The notes beneath the pieces are model-generated. The model was given only the letters and a program-made list of their open reading frames with translations, ran no database searches and was not told where the DNA came from. Below, in pieces: positions 1 to 4,881 of a DNA stretch of 5,332 nucleotides (the first letter of the stretch is position 1; the number at the start of each line of letters is the position of its first letter). The position numbers and the translations under genes are program-made. Source of the stretch: an uncultured Bacteroidales bacterium (GTDB lineage Bacteria > Bacteroidota > Bacteroidia > Bacteroidales > Paludibacteraceae); contig ONXE01000146.1 of assembly GCA_900321775.1 (NCBI GenBank), forward strand, positions 872-6,203, written 5' to 3'.

Positions 1-19
1 AACTCTCAACGCTAAACTG
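1..19. repeat. Degenerate CTAAACN heptamer repeat in the rplJ downstream spacer (cut by window edge)
   Basis: The last bases before the rplJ stop read, in 7-base steps on the plus strand, a partial unit ending AACT, then CTCAACG, then CTAAACT. This matches the last two units of the cleaner tract at 2403-2430 (CTAAACG, CTAAACT), with one substitution. The tract continues past the left edge, so its full length is unknown. It lies in the spacer that normally separates rplJ from rplL. The function is unknown. Confidence 0.5.
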
Positions 20-23
20 ATTC

Positions 24-554
24 TTACTCAGCTCGCTCGCCGAGGGTCTTGAGTACACCGTGAAGTGTACCGGCACCACTCTGCAGGGCGGAAACAACGT
101 TCTTAGCAGGCGACTGCAACAGAGCAACGAGGTCTGCGATAAGTTCGTTCTTCGACTTGATTGTGGACAGGAACTCAAGGTTCTGTGCGCCTACATATAC
201 AGTCTCTTCTACGTATGCGGCCTTCAGATAAGGCTTCGGGCACTCGCTCTTGTCACCCTTGGTAAACTCCTTGATCAGTTTGGCAGGAGCGTTACCGGTT
301 GCGGTAAGCATAAGGGCGGTGTTACCCTTCAGTGCCTCGAAGATCTGTGCATCGATACCCTTGTTCTCAAGAGCCTTCTGCAGCAGCGTGTTCTTGGCTA
401 CTACGAGTTTGATGTCTTTCTTGAAGCACTGGCGACGAAGGTCGCTCGTCTTCTCAGCATTCAGTCCCTCGATATTCGTGATATAGAAGTGAGGGAATTG
501 AGCCAACTGCTCCTCCAATGAGGCGATAACGAGGTTTTTATCTTCTTTCTTCAT
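24..554 (-). CDS. rplJ: 50S ribosomal protein L10
   Basis: L10 (uL10) binds 23S rRNA next to L11 and anchors the L7/L12 dimers of the ribosomal stalk, which recruits translation factors including EF-Tu. The 176-residue protein is of normal length. The N-terminal rRNA-binding domain covers roughly residues 1-130 and includes the typical segment VVAKNTLLQKAL. The C-terminal helix from about residue 145, ending HGVLKTLGERAE, is the usual L12-binding tail. The ATG start gives MKKEDKN, as expected for the family. An AAAGG sits only 1 nt before the ATG, too close for a standard Shine-Dalgarno. The gene starts 19 nt after the rplA stop, which leaves no room for a separate L10-type RNA leader here. 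The stop is TAA, and rplL is expected just past the left edge. Confidence 0.97.
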   Translation of the reverse strand: MKKEDKNLVIASLEEQLAQFPHFYITNIEGLNAEKTSDLRRQCFKKDIKLVVAKNTLLQKALENKGIDAQIFEALKGNTALMLTATGNAPAKLIKEFTKGDKSECPKPYLKAAYVEETVYVGAQNLEFLSTIKSKNELIADLVALLQSPAKNVVSALQSGAGTLHGVLKTLGERAE

Positions 555-573
555 ACCTTTCGATGTTTAATAG

Positions 574-1263
574 TTAGAATGATTTCGGATCAACCTTGAT
601 ACCTTGACTCATAGTGCTGGAGAGATAAATGCTCTTGATGTACTCGCCTTTGGCAACTGCAGGTTTGAGCTTGATAACGGTGTCGATAAACTCGCGTGCG
701 TTCTCGGCAATCTGATCAGCCGTGAAGCTAACCTTACCGATACTGGTGTGCAGGATACCGAACTTGTCAACCTTGAAGTCGATCTTACCTTGCTTTACTT
801 CCTTAACTGCCTTGGCTACATCCATCGTTACCGTACCGCTCTTGGGGTTTGGCATCAAACCACGCGGACCGAGGATACGGCCCAGGGCACCAATCTTACC
901 CATGATCTGCGGCATAGTGATGATAACATCAATGTCTGTCCATCCACCTTTGATCTTCTCGATGTACTCATCCAGGCCTACATAGTCTGCACCGGCCTCT
1001 TTGGCAGCTGCCTCCTGATCGGCTGTACACAGAGCAAGCACGCGAACTACCTTACCCGTTCCGTTGGGAAGACTTACTACGCCACGTACCATCTGATTGG
1101 CCTTACGGGGGTCAACGCCCAAACGAACGTCGATATCTACCGAAGCGTCAAACTTTGTAGTTGTGATCTCTTTTACCAATGCGGAGGCTTCCGCGATCGT
1201 ATAGACTTTACCTGCTTCAATCTTCTCAGCAGCAAGTCTTTGATTTTTTGTCAATTTTGCCAT
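574..1263 (-). CDS. rplA: 50S ribosomal protein L1
   Basis: L1 (uL1) forms the mobile L1 stalk of the large subunit near the E site, where it helps release deacylated tRNA. In many bacteria it also represses its own rplKA message by binding the leader RNA. The 229-residue length is normal. The family signature is visible at residues 125-144, running [20 protein letters not shown], and the N-terminal MAKLTKNQR supports the ATG chosen. The C-terminal part, with the segment [15 protein letters not shown], completes the first domain as in other L1 proteins. It starts 17 nt after the rplK stop and is followed after 19 nt by rplJ, so the three are almost certainly co-transcribed. No Shine-Dalgarno is present; the spacer is A/T-rich. 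Confidence 0.98.
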   Translation of the reverse strand: MAKLTKNQRLAAEKIEAGKVYTIAEASALVKEITTTKFDASVDIDVRLGVDPRKANQMVRGVVSLPNGTGKVVRVLALCTADQEAAAKEAGADYVGLDEYIEKIKGGWTDIDVIITMPQIMGKIGALGRILGPRGLMPNPKSGTVTMDVAKAVKEVKQGKIDFKVDKFGILHTSIGKVSFTADQIAENAREFIDTVIKLKPAVAKGEYIKSIYLSSTMSQGIKVDPKSF

Positions 1264-1280
1264 AATGATTGAAGTTTTAA

Positions 1281-1703
1281 TTATTTAACGGTAATACCCA
1301 TACTACGCGCTGTTCCGCGTACCATCTTCTCAGCACTCTCTACGGTGAAGCAGTTCAGGTCAACCATCTTGTCCTCTGCGATCTGACGGCATTGCTCGGC
1401 AGTGATAGAGGCTACTTTCTGACGGTTAGGCTGAGCCGATCCGCTCTTCACCTTGGCGGCCTCCAGCAACTGTACGGCTACAGGAGGAGTCTTAACGATG
1501 AAGTCGAACGACTTGTCTGCATACACAGTGATTACAACAGGCAATACCTTACCTGCCTTGTCCTGAGTTCTGGCATTGAATTGTTTGCAAAACTCCATGA
1601 TGTTCACACCCTTCGAACCCAGTGCAGGGCCTACCGGAGGTGCAGGGTTGGCTGCGCCACCCTTGATCTGAAGTTTAATAAATCCGGCAATTTCTTTAGC
1701 CAT
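1281..1703 (-). CDS. rplK: 50S ribosomal protein L11
   Basis: L11 (uL11) binds the GTPase-associated region of 23S rRNA at the base of the L10/L12 stalk, and takes part in factor-dependent GTP hydrolysis and in RelA-dependent stringent signalling. The 140-residue protein has the N-terminal proline-rich hinge [10 protein letters not shown] at residues 20-29 and the C-terminal rRNA-binding signature [13 protein letters not shown] near residues 126-138. The reading frame is open upstream to a TTG at 1748, which would add 15 residues. The start at 1703 is preferred because the family begins [16 protein letters not shown] and the added residues have no family match. The 108-nt leader before it carries a strong hairpin and is the natural place for L1 autoregulation, which is inferred rather than shown. 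Confidence 0.97.
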   Translation of the reverse strand: MAKEIAGFIKLQIKGGAANPAPPVGPALGSKGVNIMEFCKQFNARTQDKAGKVLPVVITVYADKSFDFIVKTPPVAVQLLEAAKVKSGSAQPNRQKVASITAEQCRQIAEDKMVDLNCFTVESAEKMVRGTARSMGITVK

Positions 1704-1732
1704 AATTGTTGTTGTGTTAATAGTTTTTGCAA

Positions 1733-1801
1733 TACGGGCGGATGCCAAGGCATCCTCTTGCGGTGTTAATAATAAACTATTGAGTAGTCAAGCGGCCCGT
1801 A
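1733..1801 (-). promoter_or_regulatory. Structured rplK leader RNA, candidate L1 autoregulatory site
   Basis: In the message, UACGGGC (1801-1795) can pair with GCCCGUA (1739-1733), a 7-bp long-range stem. Directly against its 3' strand sits a perfect hairpin, GGAUGC-CUUG-GCAUCC (1755-1740), with a CUUG tetraloop, a known stable loop. A short CUUG/CAAG helix (1792-1789 with 1760-1757) could close a three-way junction. No U-run follows, so this is not a simple terminator. Its place between the nusG stop and the rplK start suggests translational control of rplKA by L1, as known in other bacteria. I did not recognise the consensus L1 binding site, so the regulator is a guess. Confidence 0.45.
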
Positions 1802-1811
1802 ACAATGCCTT

Positions 1812-2360
1812 CTACTCTATCTCTACCTGATTGAATCCCAACTCAAGCGGCGTCTGACGGTCAAAGATCGTCACAATCACCTTGAGCTTGTGCTTGTCTT
1901 GCATCACCTCGCTAATCACGCCGTTGAATCCGTTGAACGGTCCGTCGGTTACCTTAACCTTCTCACCAACGATAAAGGTCTCGTTCATCTCGGCAGCAAT
2001 AGCTTCGTCATTAATCTCGCCGACAATCGCGTTGATCTCCTCCTGGGATACTGGCTTCGGTTTCATACTCGCGGGCTCGCTCAGGAATCCGAGGACGTTC
2101 GGGATATTGCGCAGCAACGGATAGCACTCGTCGGTCAGATTGCACTCTACCAGCACGTAGCCCGGCAGTTTGTTGCGCTCCTTCACGGTACGCTTGCCAT
2201 TCTTCTGGCTCACCACTTTCTCGGTGGGCAAAAGCACTTGAGACACGTACTCCTTAAACAGACTCGAGGTGACCAAGGCGCCTTCGATATACTCTTTCAC
2301 CTTGTTCTCCTTGCCGCCTATCGCGCGAAGCACGTACCATTTGTAATTTGATTCTGCCAT
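1812..2360 (-). CDS. nusG: Transcription termination/antitermination protein NusG
   Basis: NusG binds RNA polymerase, suppresses backtracking, and links polymerase to Rho or to the ribosomal protein S10. The 182-residue protein has the normal two-domain layout. The NGN domain covers about residues 6-105, starting KWYVLRAIGGKENKV and containing LPGYVLVE at 65-72, which contacts polymerase in the family. A linker follows, and then a C-terminal KOW domain from about residue 128, with VTDGPFNGFNG at 137-147. No extra insert is seen, which separates it from the larger specialised NusG relatives of this phylum (such as UpxY) along with its place next to secE. The ATG at 2360 follows a purine-rich AAGAAGAG, the closest thing to a ribosome-binding site in the operon. 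The stop is TAG. Confidence 0.97.
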   Translation of the reverse strand: MAESNYKWYVLRAIGGKENKVKEYIEGALVTSSLFKEYVSQVLLPTEKVVSQKNGKRTVKERNKLPGYVLVECNLTDECYPLLRNIPNVLGFLSEPASMKPKPVSQEEINAIVGEINDEAIAAEMNETFIVGEKVKVTDGPFNGFNGVISEVMQDKHKLKVIVTIFDRQTPLELGFNQVEIE

Positions 2361-2402
2361 CTCTTCTTATTTAAACTTTTAACTTTAAACTTTAGAACTT
2401 CT

Positions 2403-2430
2403 CTAAACTCTAAACACTAAACGCTAAACT
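2403..2430. repeat. Four tandem CTAAACN heptamers in the nusG-secE spacer
   Basis: Four consecutive 7-base units read CTAAACT, CTAAACA, CTAAACG and CTAAACT on the plus strand; in the message each unit is NGTTTAG. Looser copies of the same word (TTTAAACT, CTTTAAACT, TTAGAACT) fill 2370-2400, so most of the 78-bp spacer is built from it. The window's left edge carries the same repeat. It does not code and forms no evident hairpin. It may be a lineage-specific intergenic repeat spread by slippage; a role as a protein or S1 binding site is possible but unsupported. Confidence 0.8.
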
Positions 2431-2438
2431 CAAAAAGA

Positions 2439-2627
2439 TCAGAACAGACCGTAAATCAGGGTCATCAACTCCTCGAAGCACCAATCCATTGCCCACACTA
2501 CAAGTGCAAGGATAATGGAAGCAACCAGCACCAAGGCGGCACTCTGGGTCAGTTCTTTGTAGGATGGCCAACTTACCTTGTGAACCATCTCGTTGTACGA
2601 CTCTTTTACGTTATCAATTAGACTCAT
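2439..2627 (-). CDS. secE: Preprotein translocase subunit SecE
   Basis: SecE is the small inner-membrane clamp that stabilises SecY in the SecYEG protein-export channel. The 62-residue protein is the short, single-span form found in most bacteria outside the enteric group. An amphipathic N-terminal helix (about residues 3-17) leads into the conserved cytoplasmic motif KVSWPSYKEL at 17-26. One membrane span covers about residues 30-47 (AALVLVASIILALVVWAM), followed by the usual D48 and a short C-terminal tail. The ATG at 2627 gives the expected length. The gene lies between tRNA-Trp and nusG, its standard place. The spacer to tRNA-Trp (93 nt) shows no promoter that I recognise, so expression from the upstream tRNA-tuf transcript is likely. 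The stop is TGA. Confidence 0.95.
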   Translation of the reverse strand: MSLIDNVKESYNEMVHKVSWPSYKELTQSAALVLVASIILALVVWAMDWCFEELMTLIYGLF

Positions 2628-2720
2628 ATCTGTAGATTTTTTATTTCTCTATTTTGCGCACCAATATTCCGACCTCAGCCGTAGCTAAAGCCAGAATTTG
2701 GAAGCTATGTCATGTAACAG

Positions 2721-2791
2721 CACGGAAGGCAGGAATCGAACCCACATTGACGGTTTTGGAGACCGCTCTCCTACCATTGGAGGACTTCCGT
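2721..2791 (-). tRNA. trnW: tRNA-Trp (anticodon CCA)
   Basis: A full cloverleaf of 71 nt can be drawn. The acceptor stem is ACGGAAG/CTTCCGT, the D stem CTCC/GGAG, the anticodon stem GCGGT/ACCGT with loop CTCCAAA, and the T stem GTGGG/CCTGC with loop TTCGATT. The anticodon at 2759-2757 is CCA, which reads the Trp codon UGG. The discriminator base is G, as usual for tRNA-Trp, and no CCA is encoded, so the end must be added by CCA nucleotidyltransferase. A tRNA-Trp between tuf and secE is a widespread arrangement. It must be cut out of the longer mRNA by RNase P and 3' processing. Confidence 0.97.
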
Positions 2792-2797
2792 AAATCT

Positions 2798-2826
2798 GCT
2801 CGGGGCTCGTCACCCCGAGCATTTTT
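2798..2826 (+). other. GC-rich hairpin beside tRNA-Trp, terminator-like only in the plus sense
   Basis: An 8-bp perfect stem, GCTCGGGG (2798-2805) and CCCCGAGC (2813-2820), encloses a 7-nt loop and is followed on the plus strand by ATTTTT. This is the form of an intrinsic terminator for plus-strand transcription, yet no plus-strand gene is present. On the minus strand the hairpin ends 6 nt before the tRNA-Trp 5' end with no U-run, so there it may be a processing or RNA-stability element, or it may stop antisense transcripts. The role is inferred. Confidence 0.6.
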
Positions 2827-2874
2827 CCCATTTTGGGGTCCCCAGCGTAAACCAAGCCGTAGGCTGTTTGCGAT

Positions 2875-2884
2875 GGGGGGGGGG
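2875..2884. repeat. G10 homopolymer tract in the tuf to tRNA-Trp spacer
   Basis: Ten consecutive G residues on the plus strand (C10 in the transcript) lie between two hairpins in the spacer. Tracts like this slip readily during replication and are also a common source of sequencing length errors. It lies outside any gene, so length changes would alter spacing or RNA folding only. Confidence 0.9.
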
Positions 2885-2895
2885 AAGCGAAGGCA

Positions 2896-2937
2896 CGCGT
2901 CGCTTTTATTGCGCCATGCGCAATCTGTGCGACCGCG
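2896..2937 (-). other. Long imperfect hairpin just downstream of tuf
   Basis: CGCGTCGC (2896-2903) pairs with GCGA-C-CGCG (2929-2937) with a single bulged C. A 4-by-4 internal loop follows, and then a perfect 7-bp stem ATTGCGC/GCGCAAT (2908-2914 and 2918-2924) with a 3-nt loop. In total 15 base pairs start 14 nt after the tuf stop. In the transcript direction no U-run follows, so it is not a classic terminator. It may protect the tuf message from 3' exonucleases or help separate it from the tRNA-Trp precursor; this is inference. Confidence 0.6.
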
Positions 2938-2951
2938 TTGCCGAACGCGAA

Positions 2952-4139
2952 TTAGTCGATAAGTTTGGTAATCTGACCCGAACCTACGGTACGACCACCC
3001 TCACGGATAGCGAAACGCAGACCCTCTGAGCAAGCAACCGGATAGATCAGCTTAACCTGGATCTCGAGGTTGTCACCCGGCATTACCATCTCAGTTCCCT
3101 CCGGCAGAGTGATCTCACCGGTAACGTCCATTGTACGGATGTAGAACTGAGGACGATAGTGGTTGTGGAACGGAGTGTGACGGCCACCTTCTTCCTTCTT
3201 CAGGATATATACAGAAGCCTTGAACTCGCTGTAAGGTTTAACTACACCCGGGTGGGTAAGTACCATACCACGACGAACTTCGTCTTTGTCAATACCACGG
3301 AGCAGCAGACCTACGTTATCGCCAGCCTCACCTTGGTCGAGCAACTTACGGAACATCTCAACACCGGTAACAACAGACTTGCGTCCTTCGCTACCCAGAC
3401 CGATGAGCTGAACCTCGTCACCTACCTTAACAACGCCGGTCTCGATACGACCTGTAGCAACAGTACCACGACCGGTGATCGAGAATACGTCCTCAACAGG
3501 CATCAGGAACGGTTTGTCAACGGCGCGAACCGGAAGTTGGATCCAGTTGTCGCAAGCATCCATAAGCTCCATAATCTTCTCTTCCCACTCGGGTACACCG
3601 TTCAGTGCGCCGAGAGCAGAACCGCGGATTACAGGAGTGTTGTCGCCGTCGAAGTCATAGAACGACAGAAGCTCACGCATCTCCATCTCTACGAGGTCGA
3701 GCATCTCGGGATCGTCCACGAGGTCGCACTTGTTCATAAATACAACCAGACGTGGAACGTTTACTTGGCGAGCCAACAGGATGTGCTCACGAGTCTGAGG
3801 CATCGGACCGTCAGTTGCAGCTACTACGATGATTGCACCGTCCATCTGGGCAGCACCCGTTACCATGTTCTTTACATAGTCGGCGTGACCCGGGCAGTCT
3901 ACGTGAGCATAGTGACGGTTAGCCGTCTGATACTCTACGTGAGCGGTGTTAATAGTGATACCACGCTCTTTCTCCTCAGGAGCGTTATCAATCTGATCGA
4001 AGCTCTTAACCTCAGAGAGGCCCTTCTTCGAAAGAACCAACGTAATAGCAGCCGTCAGGGTTGTTTTTCCGTGGTCAACGTGACCGATTGTACCGATGTT
4101 AACGTGCGGTTTCGAACGGTCAAATTTTTCTTTTGCCAT
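2952..4139 (-). CDS. tuf: Translation elongation factor Tu (EF-Tu)
   Basis: EF-Tu is the GTPase that carries aminoacyl-tRNA to the ribosomal A site. The 395-residue protein is complete. The G domain shows GHVDHGKT at 19-26 (phosphate-binding loop), RGITI at 59-63 (switch I, with T62), DCPGH at 81-85 (switch II, with the catalytic H85), NKCD at 136-139 (guanine specificity) and SAL at 174-176. Beta-barrel domains 2 and 3 follow, with [13 protein letters not shown] in domain 2 and the C-terminal end [15 protein letters not shown]. The ATG at 4139 gives the standard [12 protein letters not shown] start. The leader lacks a Shine-Dalgarno and is A/T-rich. No promoter is visible between the upstream tRNA-Thr and this gene, so transcription probably comes through the tRNA cluster and past the terminator-like hairpin at 4188-4229. 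It is expected to be among the most highly expressed genes. Confidence 0.99.
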   Translation of the reverse strand: MAKEKFDRSKPHVNIGTIGHVDHGKTTLTAAITLVLSKKGLSEVKSFDQIDNAPEEKERGITINTAHVEYQTANRHYAHVDCPGHADYVKNMVTGAAQMDGAIIVVAATDGPMPQTREHILLARQVNVPRLVVFMNKCDLVDDPEMLDLVEMEMRELLSFYDFDGDNTPVIRGSALGALNGVPEWEEKIMELMDACDNWIQLPVRAVDKPFLMPVEDVFSITGRGTVATGRIETGVVKVGDEVQLIGLGSEGRKSVVTGVEMFRKLLDQGEAGDNVGLLLRGIDKDEVRRGMVLTHPGVVKPYSEFKASVYILKKEEGGRHTPFHNHYRPQFYIRTMDVTGEITLPEGTEMVMPGDNLEIQVKLIYPVACSEGLRFAIREGGRTVGSGQITKLID

Positions 4140-4151
4140 AGTAATTACTTT

Positions 4152-4167
4152 TTATTAACGTTAATAA
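4152..4167. promoter_or_regulatory. 16-bp perfect palindrome before the tuf start
   Basis: The sequence TTATTAACGTTAATAA is a perfect 16-bp palindrome, with its near end 12 nt before the tuf ATG. As DNA it has the symmetry of a dimer-binding operator. As RNA it can form only a weak 6-bp A/U hairpin with an ACGU loop, next to the start codon. It could equally be a chance product of the A/T-rich leaders normal in this phylum. No regulator is known from the sequence. Confidence 0.4.
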
Positions 4168-4187
4168 TTGTTATTGGTTTTCTTTCA

Positions 4188-4229
4188 CAAAAAATAAAGG
4201 ACTCAAGGCATGCGCCCCTTTTGTCCTTT
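4188..4229 (-). terminator. Terminator-like hairpin with T-run between tRNA-Thr(GGT) and tuf
   Basis: In the transcript, AAAGGAC (4229-4223) pairs with GUCCUUU (4202-4196) as a perfect 7-bp stem. An inner AAGG/CCUU pairing (4220-4217 with 4208-4205) extends it after a 2-by-2 loop. The stem is followed at once by AUUUUUUG. This is the form of an intrinsic terminator for minus-strand transcription, starting 2 nt after the tRNA. Because tuf has no visible promoter of its own, it is likely a partial terminator or attenuator that sets the ratio of tRNA to tuf mRNA. Confidence 0.7.
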
Positions 4230-4231
4230 TG

Positions 4232-4303
<72 letters not shown>

Positions 4304-4334
4304 AACGCTTTAGCTATCGGGGCCTCAGCAATGG

Positions 4335-4407
4335 AGCGGAAAACGGGACTCAAACCCGCGACCCCCAGCTTGGAAGGCTAGTGCTCTATCGACTGAGCTA
4401 TTTCCGC
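4335..4407 (-). tRNA. trnG: tRNA-Gly (anticodon TCC)
   Basis: A 73-nt cloverleaf is fully paired. The acceptor stem is GCGGAAA/TTTCCGC, the D stem GCTC/GAGC, the anticodon stem CTAGC/GCTGG (one G-U) with loop CTTCCAA, and the T stem GCGGG/CCCGT (one G-U) with loop TTTGAGT. The anticodon TCC at 4374-4372 reads GGA, and GGG by wobble. The discriminator is T and no CCA is encoded. It is separated by 31 nt from the next tRNA-Thr. Confidence 0.96.
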
Positions 4408-4462
4408 AATTCCGCGAAACGCGAGACCTTCACATCTCCTCCGCGTTAGCGGTGTCTTTGTG

Positions 4463-4545
4463 TGGGTGCGGATGGATTCGAACCACCGAAGCTGAAAAGC
4501 AGCAGATTTACAGTCTGCCCCATTTGGCCACTCTGGAACACACCC
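4463..4545 (-). tRNA. trnY: tRNA-Tyr (anticodon GTA)
   Basis: An 83-nt class II tRNA with the long variable arm expected for bacterial tRNA-Tyr (about 14 nt between the anticodon and T stems). The acceptor stem is GGGTGTG/CGCACCC with one G-U pair, the anticodon stem GCAGA/TCTGC with loop CTGTAAA, and the T stem GGTGG/CCATC with loop TTCGAAT. The anticodon GTA at 4511-4509 reads UAC and UAU. The discriminator is A and no CCA is encoded. The 55-nt spacer after it, before tRNA-Gly, has two small 4-bp inverted repeats (4413-4423 and 4441-4452) that may aid processing. Confidence 0.96.
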
Positions 4546-4585
4546 AATTTCAATTTATCAATGTTCACTCCTGCCGAGCGCGAAG

Positions 4586-4658
4586 AGCCTCTTGTCGGAC
4601 TCGAACCAACGACCGCTTGATTACAAATCGAGTGCTCTACCAACTGAGCTAAAGAGGC
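4586..4658 (-). tRNA. trnT: tRNA-Thr (anticodon TGT)
   Basis: A 73-nt cloverleaf. The acceptor stem is GCCTCTT/AAGAGGC, the D stem GCTC/GAGC, and the T stem GTTGG/CCGAC with loop TTCGAGT. The anticodon loop is TTTGTAA, with anticodon TGT at 4625-4623, which reads ACA and ACG. The anticodon stem CTCGA/TCAAG has a C-A mismatch in its middle pair (position 29 at 4630, position 41 at 4618). The discriminator is T and no CCA is encoded. It is the first gene after the promoter, about 40 nt from the expected transcription start. Confidence 0.94.
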
Positions 4659-4702
4659 GATTGTTTCAGCAGCCAGATTGACGTTTGGCGCGAAAGCGGA
4701 TG

Positions 4703-4734
4703 CAAAGGTACAACATTTTTTTCATTCACGCAAA
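4703..4734 (-). promoter_or_regulatory. Bacteroidetes-type promoter of the tRNA-tuf operon
   Basis: Reading the minus strand, TTTG (4734-4731) is followed after 20 nt by TACCTTTG (4710-4703). This matches the -33 TTTG and -7 TAnnTTTG elements used by the main sigma factor of Bacteroidetes. Transcription should begin near 4696-4699, giving a leader of about 40 nt before the first tRNA. It is the only good promoter of this kind that I found on the minus strand, so it may drive the whole run from the tRNAs to rplJ. Confidence 0.85.
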
Positions 4735-4758
4735 TTATTTCCGCAAAAACCGCCTGAC

Positions 4759-4779
4759 GATTTGCAAATTTGGCAAATC
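4759..4779. repeat. Inverted repeat upstream of the tRNA promoter
   Basis: GATTTGC (4759-4765) and GCAAATC (4773-4779) are perfect 7-bp arms around a 7-nt centre, with a nested CAAATTTG palindrome at 4765-4772. It lies about 25 bp upstream of the -33 element. It could be an operator, or part of the 3' end of the amylase transcript; no U-run follows closely on the minus strand, so a standard terminator is not supported. Confidence 0.5.
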
Positions 4780-4786
4780 TGCTATC

Positions 4787-4808
4787 TTGTGCTTACATTT
4801 TTGCACAA
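4787..4808. repeat. Second inverted repeat in the amylase to tRNA spacer
   Basis: TTGTGC (4787-4792) and GCACAA (4803-4808) are perfect 6-bp arms with a 10-nt loop containing a T5 run on the plus strand. Together with the repeat at 4759-4779 it could form tandem hairpins at the end of the amylase transcript. The rest of the 4735-4881 spacer is A/T-rich and shows no gene. Confidence 0.4.
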
Positions 4809-4881
4809 CGCAACCATACATTAATAATAAAACATGCAGAATATAAAAAACGTGCAGGATAATCGGGGTTTTATCGAGGGA

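Noticed and set aside
604..1272. A 222-codon plus-strand open frame opposite rplA
   Set aside because: It is the mirror of a well-supported L1 gene and shows no protein family features.
1704..1748. N-terminal extension of L11 from a TTG at 1748
   Set aside because: The added 15 residues lie in the structured leader, and the family starts at MAKEIAGF, encoded from 1703.
2361..2438. Possible CRISPR-like array in the nusG-secE spacer
   Set aside because: The units are 7 bases with no spacers between them, so this is a simple tandem repeat.
2654..2962. A 102-codon plus-strand frame across tRNA-Trp and the tuf spacer
   Set aside because: It runs through a tRNA, the hairpins and the G10 tract, is rich in arginine from GC-rich spacer sequence, and has no initiation signal.
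4446..4652. Short open frames on both strands over tRNA-Tyr and tRNA-Thr(TGT)
   Set aside because: Peptides such as VGSSPTRGS and TRTNDRLITNRVLYQLS are well-known false proteins translated from tRNA genes.
4761..4790. Possible plus-strand promoter (TTTG, 18 nt, TATCTTGT)
   Set aside because: The -7 element is imperfect and no plus-strand gene lies downstream.
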